Source: an uncultured Collinsella sp.
GTDB taxonomy: Bacteria; Actinomycetota; Coriobacteriia; Coriobacteriales; Coriobacteriaceae
Direction of reading: 5' to 3'
Length of the DNA: 26,375 bases
Assembly (NCBI GenBank): GCA_958423535.1
Contig: CATZRJ010000025.1
Location: forward strand, 1 to 26,375
Shown: positions 16,032 through 23,519 of the stretch, one piece after another
Layout: every line of letters begins with the position of its first letter
Numbering within the stretch: the stretch's first letter is position 1
The notes under the pieces: model-generated
Database searches by the model: none
What the model was told of the DNA's origin: nothing
What the model saw: only the letters and a program-made list of their open reading frames with translations
Program-made: the position numbers and the translations under genes

Positions 16032-18809
16032 ATGGCACAGGAATTCACTTTTACCGTTAACGGCGTCGAGCGCACGACGACCCAAAACAAACCGTTGCTG
16101 CGCTACCTGCGCGACGACCTGCACATTCACTCCGCAAAGGACGGATGCTCCGAGGGTGCGTGCGGCACCTGCACCATCCATGTGGACGGTGCAGCCGTCA
16201 AGGCGTGCGTGCTGACCACCGCTCTTGCCGCCGGCCGCAACATCGTGACCGTCGAGGGCCTGCCCGAGGACGTGCGCGAGGCCTTTGTGTACGCCTTTGG
16301 CGCCGTGGGCGCCGTGCAGTGCGGCTTTTGCATCCCCGGCATGGTCATGGCGGGTGCGGCGCTCATCGCCGAGGACCCCGAGCCTACCGAGGAGCAGATC
16401 AAGTACGCCATCCGCGGCAACGTTTGCCGCTGCACCGGCTACAAAAAGATTATCGAAGGCATTTCGCTGGCAGCTGCGGTGCTCCGCGGCGAAAAGCAGA
16501 TCGACGAGGACCTGGAGCGCGGCGATGACTACGGCGTGGGCAAGCGCGCCTTCCGTATCGACGTGCGCAAGAAGGTGCTCGGCGAGGGCAAGTATCCCGA
16601 CGACATCGACGAGCTCGATCAGCCGGGTCTGACCTATGCCAGCGCCGTGCGCTCCAAGTATCCGCGCGCCCGTGTGCTCTCCATTGATACCTCCAAGGCC
16701 GAGGCCCTGCCCGGTGTGGTGGGCATCCTGCGCGCCGAGGACGTGCCGGTCAACCAAGTCGGCCACCTTATCCAGGACTGGGACGTCATGATCGCGGCGG
16801 GCGATATCACCCGCTGCGTGGGCGATGCCATCGTGCTGGTGGTTGCCGAGGACGAGGCGACGCTCGAGAAGGCCAAGAAGCTCGTAAAGATCGATTACGA
16901 GCCGTTGGAGCCCGTGCGCAACATTGTTGAGGCCAGGGCTGCCGACGCCCCGCGCCTGCACGACAGCTTCTTTGCCTTTGGCAACACGGTGGAGCTCAAG
17001 GACAACGTGTGCCAGAGCCGTCACGTGACGCGCGGCGACGCCGCCAAGGCGTTGGCGGAGAGCGCATTCACCGTGACGCAGCGCTTTACCACGCCCTTTA
17101 CCGAGCATGCCTTCTTGGAGCCCGAGTGCGCCGTCGCCTTCCCGTACAAGAACGGCGTCAAGGTACAGTCGACCGACCAGGGCGCCTACGATACGCGCAA
17201 AGAGTGTGCCCACATGTTTGGCTGGGATAACGAGCCCGAGCGCGTGGTCGTCGAGACCATGCTCGTGGGCGGCGGCTTTGGCGGCAAGGAGGACGTTTCG
17301 ATCCAGCACCTGGCCGCGCTCGCTGCATATAAGTTCCAGCGTCCTGTGAAGTGCAAGCTCACGCGTGCCGAGTCGCTCGCTTTCCATCCCAAGCGCCATG
17401 CCATGGACGGTACCTTTACGCTGGGCTGCGACGCCGAGGGCAACTTTACCGGCCTGGACTGCGAGATCAACTTTGATACCGGCGCCTACGCGTCGCTGTG
17501 CGGCCCGGTGCTCGAGCGCGCCTGCACGCATGCCGTCGGCCCCTACAAGTACCAGAACACCGACATTCGCGGCTTTGGCTACTACACCAACAACCCGCCC
17601 GCCGGTGCGTACCGCGGCTTTGGCGTTTGCCAGTCCGAGTTTGCGCTCGAGAGCCTGATCGACCTGCTGGCCGAGAAGGTCGGCCTGGATCCGTGGGAGA
17701 TCCGCTACCGCAACGCCATCGAGCCGGGCGAGGTTTTGCCCAACGGCCAGATTGCCGACTGCTCCACGGCGCTTAAGGAAACGCTGCTCGAGGTCAAGGA
17801 TGCCTACTACGCGCATCCCGGACACGCCGGTATCGCCTGCGCCATGAAGAACGCCGGCGTGGGCGTGGGCCTGCCCGATGCCGGCCGCTGCAAGATTCGC
17901 GTCGAGAACGGCGTGGCCGTGGTCTATGCCGCCACGTCCGACATTGGACAGGGCTGTAACACCGTCTTTTTGCAGGACGTTGCCGAGGCATGCGGCCTGC
18001 CGCTTCGCTGCATCGCCAACGGCGAGTGTTCCACCGAGAACGCTCCCGACTCCGGCACCACGTCTGGCTCGCGTCAGACGGTCGTGACCGGCGAGGCCGT
18101 GCGCGGTGCCGCTTTCCTGCTGCGCGATGCCATGCTTGACATCGAGGCCGGCAAGTCTGCGCCCGCCGCTCCCGTGAGTGCACATGGCGACGGCGTCAAG
18201 ATCGAGTACGACGACGGTCGCGCCTATCAGCTGCGCACGCAGGAGCTCGTCGCTGGTCAGGGTATGCATCCTCAGGATCCCGCGGCCGCCATCAAGGCGC
18301 TCGAGGGATGCGAGTTTGGCTACGTGTATCTGGAGCCGACCGACAAGCTGGGCGCCGACGTTCCCAATCCCAAGAGCCACATCTGCTACGGCTTTGCCAC
18401 GCATGTGGTCATTCTGGATGATGACGGCCGCGTGAGCGAAGTCTATGCCGCACACGATTCCGGCAAGGTGGTCAACCCCATCTCCATCCAGGGTCAGATC
18501 GAAGGCGGCGTGCTCATGGGTATGGGCTATGCGCTTACCGAGGATTGGCCGCTCAAGGACTGCGTGCCCCAGGCAAGGTACGGTACGCTCGGGCTGTTCC
18601 GTGCGCCCGAGATTCCGGATATCCACGCCATCTACGTGGAGAAGGACGAGCTGCTGCCTGTGGCATATGGCGGCAAGGGCATCGGCGAGATCGCAACGAT
18701 CCCCACGGCGCCCGCCGTGCAGAACGCCTACCGCGCGTTTGACGGCAAGCTGCGTCCAAATCTGCCCATGGTGGATACGCCCTACAGCCGCGCCCGTCAC
18801 CGCGGGTAG
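16032..18809 (+). CDS. xdhD: XdhD-type molybdenum hydroxylase, fused [2Fe-2S] and Mo domains
   Basis: This 925-aa enzyme is close to E. coli XdhD (956 aa). The N-terminal plant-type [2Fe-2S] centre uses Cys39, Cys44, Cys47 and Cys59. The second centre uses Cys97, Cys100, Cys132 and Cys134 (CGFC...CRC). No FAD domain follows. The molybdopterin part includes GGGFGGKED (about 414), AYRGFGVCQSEFALE, DIGQGCNT and GTTSGSRQT. GKGIGE places the catalytic Glu at 886. Members encoded with ssnA and ygfK belong to the proposed selenium-dependent molybdenum hydroxylases acting on purines; selenium here would be a labile ligand, not selenocysteine. AAGGGA precedes the ATG. Likely substrates are xanthine or urate. 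Direction (oxidation or anaerobic reduction) is not evident. Confidence 0.95.
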   Translation: MAQEFTFTVNGVERTTTQNKPLLRYLRDDLHIHSAKDGCSEGACGTCTIHVDGAAVKACVLTTALAAGRNIVTVEGLPEDVREAFVYAFGAVGAVQCGFCIPGMVMAGAALIAEDPEPTEEQIKYAIRGNVCRCTGYKKIIEGISLAAAVLRGEKQIDEDLERGDDYGVGKRAFRIDVRKKVLGEGKYPDDIDELDQPGLTYASAVRSKYPRARVLSIDTSKAEALPGVVGILRAEDVPVNQVGHLIQDWDVMIAAGDITRCVGDAIVLVVAEDEATLEKAKKLVKIDYEPLEPVRNIVEARAADAPRLHDSFFAFGNTVELKDNVCQSRHVTRGDAAKALAESAFTVTQRFTTPFTEHAFLEPECAVAFPYKNGVKVQSTDQGAYDTRKECAHMFGWDNEPERVVVETMLVGGGFGGKEDVSIQHLAALAAYKFQRPVKCKLTRAESLAFHPKRHAMDGTFTLGCDAEGNFTGLDCEINFDTGAYASLCGPVLERACTHAVGPYKYQNTDIRGFGYYTNNPPAGAYRGFGVCQSEFALESLIDLLAEKVGLDPWEIRYRNAIEPGEVLPNGQIADCSTALKETLLEVKDAYYAHPGHAGIACAMKNAGVGVGLPDAGRCKIRVENGVAVVYAATSDIGQGCNTVFLQDVAEACGLPLRCIANGECSTENAPDSGTTSGSRQTVVTGEAVRGAAFLLRDAMLDIEAGKSAPAAPVSAHGDGVKIEYDDGRAYQLRTQELVAGQGMHPQDPAAAIKALEGCEFGYVYLEPTDKLGADVPNPKSHICYGFATHVVILDDDGRVSEVYAAHDSGKVVNPISIQGQIEGGVLMGMGYALTEDWPLKDCVPQARYGTLGLFRAPEIPDIHAIYVEKDELLPVAYGGKGIGEIATIPTAPAVQNAYRAFDGKLRPNLPMVDTPYSRARHRG

Positions 18810-18878
18810 GGTAGGGTGCGGACAGCCATTGTTGACGGGCTGTTCGCACTGAGCATCAACTACATACGCTGCGCCTTT

Positions 18879-18910
18879 GGCCCCAGCTCCATCGCGAGCC
18901 GGGGCCTTTT
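18879..18910 (+). terminator. Terminator of the Mo-hydroxylase operon
   Basis: GGCCCC (18879-18884) pairs with GGGGCC (18901-18906), continued by GCTC/GAGC after one mismatch. TTTT follows at 18907-18910. It lies 70 bases after the xdhD stop. Confidence 0.85.
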
Positions 18911-18918
18911 GCTTGGAG

Positions 18919-19398
18919 CGGAAACTACGTCCCGGAATTGGCGCTCAGAATGGGATGCACTTTCCGGTAGAGCCTCTGGCGGAAAGCGTGCCCCGGAATT
19001 CGGCTCCAGAGTGGGATGCGCTTTCCGGTTGGAGCTTCAAATGGAAAGTGCATCCCGGAATCCGCGCCTGGAATGGGATGCGCTTTCCGGAACAGCCCTC
19101 AACCGGAAGCTGCGTCCCAGTATTTCGCTTCAGGGTGGGATGCCGTTTCCGGCTGAACCCTCAGGCGGAAAGTTCATCCCAGAATTGACGCTCAGAGTGG
19201 GACACGGTTTCCGGATAGAACCTCAGCGGAAACTGCGTCCCAGTTTGAGCGTCTATTCCGGGATGCAGTTTCCGCTGAAGGACTCAACCGGAAAGCCTGT
19301 CCCATTCTGAGACGGGATTCCGGGGCACGCTTTCCGCTAGGCCCGCCATCCGGAAAGTGCATCCCGTTTTGAGCGTCCAGACTGGGACGCGCTTTCCG
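18919..19398. repeat. Array B: eight inverted pairs of a CGGAAA-core-CCC motif, 62-bp period
   Basis: Sixteen 15-bp sites of pattern CGGAAA-S-Y-R-Y-R-Y-CCC alternate in orientation. Direct copies start at 18919, 18980, 19042, 19104, 19166, 19227, 19289 and 19351. Inverted copies (for example GGGATGCGCTTTCCG) start at 18952, 19013, 19075, 19137, 19199, 19260, 19322 and 19384. Steps are 33 within a pair and 28-29 between pairs. Inner 18-base intervals share a GGAATT...GCTC.GA pattern. The array starts 9 bases after the operon terminator and ends 72 bases from the stop codon of the minus-strand nuclease-like gene. Reading frames that cross it are artefacts. Confidence 0.93.
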
Positions 19399-19470
19399 TT
19401 GGCGTGGCCGTTGGGAAAACGCGGCCCAGATAGGGGGGATGCGATCCGGCGATGCGCGGCCTAGCAGCTC

Positions 19471-20469
19471 CTACAGCTCCACTTCGTTGAGCCACGCCGG
19501 CAGCGCGGTCTGCCGGATGCCTGCCGTCTGCAGCTTTTTGGCGAGCATTCCTGCCGAGCGGACCTCGTTTATGGTAAAGCGCAGCAGAGGGTGACCGTAG
19601 AGCGATAGGTGCGCCTCGCGCTGTCGTTCGGCAACGAGCGCCTCGGCGGTGGTGCGCCCGGCTAGCATGGCCTGGTCGGTATATTTGACGAGCCCGTCGA
19701 GTTCTCCCAACGTGAGCTCCCGCGCCTGGGTCTCCCAGGCAAAGTCCGTTCGCATGGCTTCGGTCGAATCGAAGGGGTCCGTCAGCTCGTATTGAAGCCA
19801 GTCGGGCGCAAAACCGGTCTCGATCATGACGGCTCGGGCGACCGATTCCCCACCGCTCTCGGCGCGGACGTCGGCATATCGAAGCGTTGTGAGGGCGGTG
19901 CGAATTGCGCGACCATTGCGGGCAGTCGCTCGTTGCTCAACGGCCTCCATCAGCTGTTCCCGCGTAAGGCCGAGCTTTGAGATCGCCGAATCGGCAATGG
20001 GCATGCCGTCGGCAAAACCAGTTTGCAGCAGGCAATCTGTGGCCGTTTGGATAGGCGGCGTTACCGATATGCCGACTCTGCGTATTGCACCGGCCGGCTC
20101 AATCTGGTGCCGCTGAATATGTGCGCCCGGACGAGCCGACGGCTTTGTCGAGCTGCAGACATGCACGACATTCAGGTGTCGCCACGAGACCTCGAGCCCC
20201 AGCAGGCAGGCAGCCGAAAACGAGCAGAACGTCCAATCGGGGTGGATGATCGCAAGGGCGCGGATAATCTCGCAATGGCGTTGCGCTCGGTTTAGTTCAT
20301 CCCAGCGTATTTTGCGCGCGAACAATCCCGGCATGGGGGAGACGACCATGTCGCCGATGCGCCGCAGGAGCGCTTTTCGGATCGCCGCGCTCGGGGGAAT
20401 CAGACAGCGCCCCTCTTGTTCGGCTTGGGTGAGCAGTTGGTCGATGAGTTGGTCATTGCAATGGGTCAT
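19471..20469 (-). CDS. AbiEi/DUF559-like protein with PD-(D/E)XK-type C-terminus
   Basis: This 332-aa protein resembles actinobacterial proteins annotated as AbiEi-family antitoxin or DUF559. The N-terminal 60 residues fit a small DNA-binding domain (GDMVVSPMPGLFARK...WDELN). The middle (75-150) resembles the AbiEi antitoxin core. The C-terminal part carries GESVAR (Glu208), TDFAWE (Asp242) and GELDGLVKY (Glu256, Lys262), the acid-acid-ExxxxxK arrangement of PD-(D/E)XK nucleases. ATG follows AAAGGAGG by 9 bases. No obvious partner toxin (AbiEii) is adjacent. Array B lies downstream of its 3' end and array C upstream of its start. Whether it is a regulator, an antitoxin or a nuclease cannot be decided here. 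Confidence 0.7.
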   Translation of the reverse strand: MTHCNDQLIDQLLTQAEQEGRCLIPPSAAIRKALLRRIGDMVVSPMPGLFARKIRWDELNRAQRHCEIIRALAIIHPDWTFCSFSAACLLGLEVSWRHLNVVHVCSSTKPSARPGAHIQRHQIEPAGAIRRVGISVTPPIQTATDCLLQTGFADGMPIADSAISKLGLTREQLMEAVEQRATARNGRAIRTALTTLRYADVRAESGGESVARAVMIETGFAPDWLQYELTDPFDSTEAMRTDFAWETQARELTLGELDGLVKYTDQAMLAGRTTAEALVAERQREAHLSLYGHPLLRFTINEVRSAGMLAKKLQTAGIRQTALPAWLNEVEL

Positions 20470-20765
20470 GAGCTACCGCCTCCTTTTGGGTAGCAAAAAC
20501 GTATCAGCCGGAACTTGCCGCTCGGCTGACCAAAAGCTGACCAAAATCTAACCATGCAGGTAGATGGCCTGGTTTTGACGTCATTTTTTGAAGCTGAATC
20601 GGTGGGCGGTAATCGGCACCCGTGAACGGTAGCTAGATATGAAGCCTTGGTAAGTTTAGGGACGTTTATTTTTCCGAAAAAGAGCAATCTATCTGCTGTT
20701 TTGTGCTTCTGGATCGCATATTTGAAGGCATGTGATAAGGGCGGCGGACTGTCGCCTTGTACCTG
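20470..20765. other. AT-rich non-coding gap upstream of the AbiEi-like gene
   Basis: No supported gene lies in these 296 bases. It contains the ribosome site and presumably the promoter of the minus-strand gene. Two GGTCAGC copies 4 bases apart on the minus strand (around 20525-20543) could be an operator. The base composition is much lower in GC than the surrounding core genes. Confidence 0.4.
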
Positions 20766-20999
20766 AGGAAACCGTGACCCGGAATTGCCGCTCGGAACGG
20801 GACAACCTTTCCGGAACAGCCCTCAACCGGAAATTGCATCCCGGAATGAGCGCTCAGAGCGGGATGAACTTTCCCAACGGGGCCGCATGCGGAAATTGCG
20901 TCCCGGATTCAAGCCTCAGAACGGGACGCACTTTCCGGATGGCATGTTTGGCGGAAACTACGGCCCAGTTTTTGGCTCCAGAACGGGATACATTTTCCG
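20766..20999. repeat. Array C: four inverted pairs of the array-B motif
   Basis: Direct sites start at 20766 (degenerate first base), 20828, 20890 and 20952. Inverted sites start at 20799, 20861, 20923 and 20985. The 33/29 rhythm is identical to array B. The spacer GAACAGCCCTCAAC (20814-20827) is identical to one in array B (19090-19103). The array ends 125 bases before the ATPase start. Confidence 0.92.
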
Positions 21000-21053
21000 G
21001 AACGGTCCACGTGCGGTGGTGTATCGACCCTTTTGCGTGCGCCGCTTGTCGAA

Positions 21054-21109
21054 TTACGTTATAGCTAGCTATATTATAGGAAGGTATAATATAGCTAGCT
21101 ATAACGTAA
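21054..21109 (+). promoter_or_regulatory. Perfect 25-bp inverted repeat in the ATPase promoter
   Basis: TTACGTTATAGCTAGCTATA begins the left arm (21054-21078), and 21085-21109 is its exact 25-base reverse complement. The loop is GGAAGG. Each arm contains the smaller palindrome TATAGCTAGCTATA. TTGTCG (21046-21051) with TATATT (21070-21075) makes a possible promoter lying inside the left arm. The gene's ribosome site GGAAGG follows at 21111-21116, repeating the loop sequence. It may act as an operator for a dimeric repressor or as an RNA hairpin controlling translation. Confidence 0.8.
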
Positions 21110-21124
21110 GGGAAGGATGGCCCT

Positions 21125-22504
21125 ATGTTTATCGGAAGAACAGCGGAAATGTCCGAGCTCAATCGACTGTATGGCACGGGCTCCTTTGAGATGCCTGTGA
21201 TTTACGGCCGCCGTCGTGTGGGTAAAACGCGCCTTATCACAGAGTTCATCCAAGGCAAGAAGGCTATTTACTTTCAAGCTCGTCGTACCAATGCGGAGGC
21301 AAACCTGCACGGCTTTAGCCAGGCGATACTCGCGGGTTCGGTTGGTGCTGCAGGCGTGTCGTTTTGTAGTTTTGACGAGGCGTTCGATGCATTGGCCACC
21401 ATGGCTCGCACGGAACGTTTGATTGTCGTGATTGACGAGTATCCCTATCTCGCCCAATCGAATCCCGAGATCAGCTCGTTGCTGCAAGACAAGATTGATC
21501 ACCTGTACAAAGAGACCAGGCTCATGCTGATTCTATGCGGCTCGTCTCTTTCGTTTATGGAGGAACAGGTGTTGGGCTACGAGAGCCCGCTATACGGTAG
21601 GCGTACGGCCCAGTTTAAGATCATGCCGCTCGATTTTATGACGACCCTCGGCCTGTGGCAGAGCATGAGTCGCGAAGACGCTGCAGTTTGCTATGGCATG
21701 ACGGGCGGCATTCCTGCATATATCGAGAAAGTCGATCCTGCTGCACCGCTCAAGGACAACATCAAACGTCTTTTTCTTACTCCTACGGGCTATCTCTTTG
21801 AGGAGCCGAGTAACCTGCTATTGCAAGAGTGCCGCAATCCCGAGCAATATGATGCGATCGTGCAAGCAATTGCCCAGGGACGCTCGAAGATCTCGGAGAT
21901 TGCGAGCTCTACGGGAATTCCTGCGAGCAACGTAAAGAGCTATGTGGATAAGCTGGCGTCGCTTGGGATTGTCGAGCGCGAGCTGCCCCTAAACGAGACG
22001 AGCAATAAGCGAGCCGTGTATCTGCTGAGCGACCAGATGTTTAGGTTCTGGTACAAGTTTGTTCCGCAGAACATTGGGCTGATTCAAAACGATATGGCTG
22101 AGATGGCGTATAAGCGCATTGAGCCGCACATATCGGATTACATGGGTACGGTCTTTGAGCTTATATGCAGACAATACGTGTACGAACTCGCGCGCGCGGG
22201 CCAGCTCGAGGTGGTTCCGGCGAGCGTCGGGCGCTGGTGGGGGACGGATAATCGCACGCATACGCAGGAAGAAATCGACTTGATTGTTGACGATGGCGAG
22301 GGCACTGCGCTGTTTGCGGAGTGCAAATGGCGCAATGAACCGGTGGGCGAAGACGTGCTGCAAAAGCTCGTATACCGAAGCGATCTCTTTAGGCGGCAGC
22401 ACAAAAGCTATGTGATCTTCTCGAAGCGCGGCTTTACGCAGGGATGTCAGGAAGCTGCGGCGAGCAGGGGAGATACCAAGCTGATTTCGTTTGCCGAGAT
22501 GTGA
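21125..22504 (+). CDS. Archaeal-type AAA ATPase with DUF234 nuclease-like C-terminus
   Basis: This 459-aa cytosolic protein has a P-loop ATPase domain: GRRRVGKT (28-35) is the Walker A motif and LIVVIDEYPYLA (99-110) the Walker B motif with Asp104 and Glu105. LILCGSSLSFMEEQVLGYESPLYGRR matches the sensor region of the archaeal ATPase family. A winged-helix stretch (SKISEIASSTGIPASNVKSYVDKLASLGIVER) follows. The DUF234 tail has EEIDLIVDD and FAECKW, placing Asp385, Glu399 and Lys401 in a PD-(D/E)XK pattern. ATG lies 8 bases after GGAAGG. The gene is flanked by arrays C and D and has a strong palindrome in its promoter. The family is widespread and functionally obscure; roles in mobile elements or defence have been suggested but are unproven here. 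Confidence 0.88.
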   Translation: MFIGRTAEMSELNRLYGTGSFEMPVIYGRRRVGKTRLITEFIQGKKAIYFQARRTNAEANLHGFSQAILAGSVGAAGVSFCSFDEAFDALATMARTERLIVVIDEYPYLAQSNPEISSLLQDKIDHLYKETRLMLILCGSSLSFMEEQVLGYESPLYGRRTAQFKIMPLDFMTTLGLWQSMSREDAAVCYGMTGGIPAYIEKVDPAAPLKDNIKRLFLTPTGYLFEEPSNLLLQECRNPEQYDAIVQAIAQGRSKISEIASSTGIPASNVKSYVDKLASLGIVERELPLNETSNKRAVYLLSDQMFRFWYKFVPQNIGLIQNDMAEMAYKRIEPHISDYMGTVFELICRQYVYELARAGQLEVVPASVGRWWGTDNRTHTQEEIDLIVDDGEGTALFAECKWRNEPVGEDVLQKLVYRSDLFRRQHKSYVIFSKRGFTQGCQEAAASRGDTKLISFAEM

Positions 22505-22598
22505 GTGCGGGGTAGCTCTGCTCGAGAACAAGAGCCTGTCCTCGAATTGCTGGAATGGGGCCCTTCTTTTGTCGTGTTGGCTGTCGGCGGAATGTCGG

Positions 22599-22956
22599 CG
22601 GAAAGCGTGTCCCGGATTATAGCTCCAGAGTGGGATGGCCTTTCCGGATCGGCCCCTCGCGGAAAATGCATCCCGGAATGAGCGCTCAGACTGGGACGCA
22701 CTTTCCGGATCGGCCTTCAAGCGGAAGCTGCGTCCCGGATTCTGGCTCCAGAGTGGGATGCCGTTTCCGGTTGAGGTCTCTGGCGGAAGCTGTATCCCGG
22801 AATCGAGCTTCAGAGCGGGACGTGCTTTCCCGTCAGGAGCTCAAGTGGAAACTACGTCCCGGATTCAAGCCTCGGAATGGGACGTGCTTTCCGGATGGGC
22901 TTCAAGCGGAAACTGTGTCCCAGAATCGACATGGCTTCAAGTGGAAAGCGCGTCTT
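22599..22956. repeat. Array D: five inverted pairs plus two decayed sites of the array-B motif
   Basis: Direct sites start at 22599, 22660, 22722, 22784, 22846 and 22907. Inverted sites start at 22632, 22693, 22755, 22817 and 22879. The rhythm is again 33/28-29. After 22907 the inverted partner is missing, apparently through a deletion of about 27 bases, and a degenerate direct copy (TGGAAAGCGCGTCTT) sits at 22942. Unit 2 shares the inner spacer GGAATGAGCGCTCAGA with unit 2 of array C. The array begins 95 bases after the ATPase stop. Confidence 0.92.
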
Positions 22957-22958
22957 AG

Positions 22959-23063
22959 AATACCGCGCCGGCGTTTTTGGCGGTTGTGGTGGGCAAGGGG
23001 GGCATCGCCTACACACGCGACGACGGCGTGGCGGTGATCCCCATGGCGGCACTTGGGGCGTAG
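22959..23063 (+). pseudogene. Apparent C-terminal remnant of a lost gene
   Basis: After a stop at 22956-22958 the frame reads NTAPAFLAVVVGKGGIAYTR and continues DDGVAVIPMAALGA before TAG. This has the composition and ending of a real protein C-terminus, and similar endings occur in Coriobacteriia ATPases of the DUF4143 kind (recalled, not searched). There is no start codon, and array D replaces anything upstream. It looks like a gene cut off by the repeat array. Confidence 0.4.
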
Positions 23064-23088
23064 TGGTTTTGCGGGGCGTCGGGCTTCC

Positions 23089-23112
23089 TTTACCGAAAAT
23101 CCATTTGGTAAA
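23089..23112. promoter_or_regulatory. TTTACC/GGTAAA inverted repeat
   Basis: TTTACC (23089-23094) faces GGTAAA (23107-23112), with AAA and TTT continuing inward around TCCA. It lies 26 bases after the gene remnant and could be a stranded operator or promoter palindrome. The rest of the gap to 23192 shows no supported gene. Confidence 0.35.
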
Positions 23113-23192
23113 CCAGATGCTCGCGGATAGAATAAAGTTGACGGCAGCCCAAGTGGTGAAGAGCTGGGCAGCGCCGTTGCTTGGTCAAGAGG

Positions 23193-23360
23193 TCAATGCC
23201 TTAATGGCAGCGACTTGTTATGCTTCGAATGCTGCTTGAGTGCCTCGGAAAGTTCGATAAGCGCCGTGAAGAGCGAGACCAAAGCAACCAAGAGCTCTAC
23301 GAGCTCTGATGGGCCCGGGATGACCTCTGATTCAAGTCACCGGGCCTCAATCTTTTTCAT
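23193..23360 (-). pseudogene. Small hydrophobic reading frame interrupted by TGA
   Basis: On the minus strand ATG at 23360 opens MKKIEAR, then TGA (23337-23339), then continues in the same frame for 47 codons to TGA at 23193-23195. The continuation contains ELVELLVALVSLFTALIEL, a hydrophobic helix followed by a Lys/His-rich tail, resembling small holin-like or type I toxin peptides. No good ribosome site is seen before the ATG. A decayed small membrane-peptide gene is the simplest reading. Confidence 0.3.
23312..23357 (+). terminator. Probable terminator hairpin
   Basis: GGCCCGG (23312-23318) pairs with CCGGGCC (23340-23346), with TGAC/GTCA (23321-23324, 23336-23339) inside after a GA bulge. 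TCAATCTTTTT follows. No intact plus-strand gene precedes it, which fits a region of gene decay. Confidence 0.45.
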
Positions 23361-23519
23361 GCATTTGAATAGAGTGGGCGACTCTCTTGGGGCCGTCTGC
23401 ATGGCGTGTGCTTGACGCATGGTATTGCGCCCCGCTTTCATGTCCGCACGGGCGCCTATCCTTACGGCAATGTAGCCGCCTATGTAGCAAGCGGCAGGCA
23501 ATGGAGAAAGGCCCTAACC

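Noticed and set aside
15504..18800. Very long minus-strand open frames opposite xdhD and ygfK (about 1,000 codons each)
   Set aside because: They mirror the strong G/C third-position bias of the real plus-strand genes. The plus-strand proteins have clear family motifs and ribosome sites.
18816..19310. A 164-residue open frame across array B, with similar frames over arrays C and D
   Set aside because: They are translations of the repeat units with no ribosome site or conserved composition; the 62-bp period is not a multiple of three, so the peptides are not even periodic.
23117..23239. A 40-codon frame (MLADRIKLTAAQVVKSW...) after the TTTACC/GGTAAA palindrome
   Set aside because: No ribosome site, no recognised family, and it lies in a region of gene decay. 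It could be a fragment, but I cannot support it as a gene.
23337..23339. The in-frame TGA as a selenocysteine codon, given the nearby selenium-linked hydroxylase cluster
   Set aside because: The flanking peptide resembles no selenoprotein. Selenium-dependent molybdenum hydroxylases use a labile selenium ligand, not selenocysteine. The hairpin over the TGA looks like a terminator.
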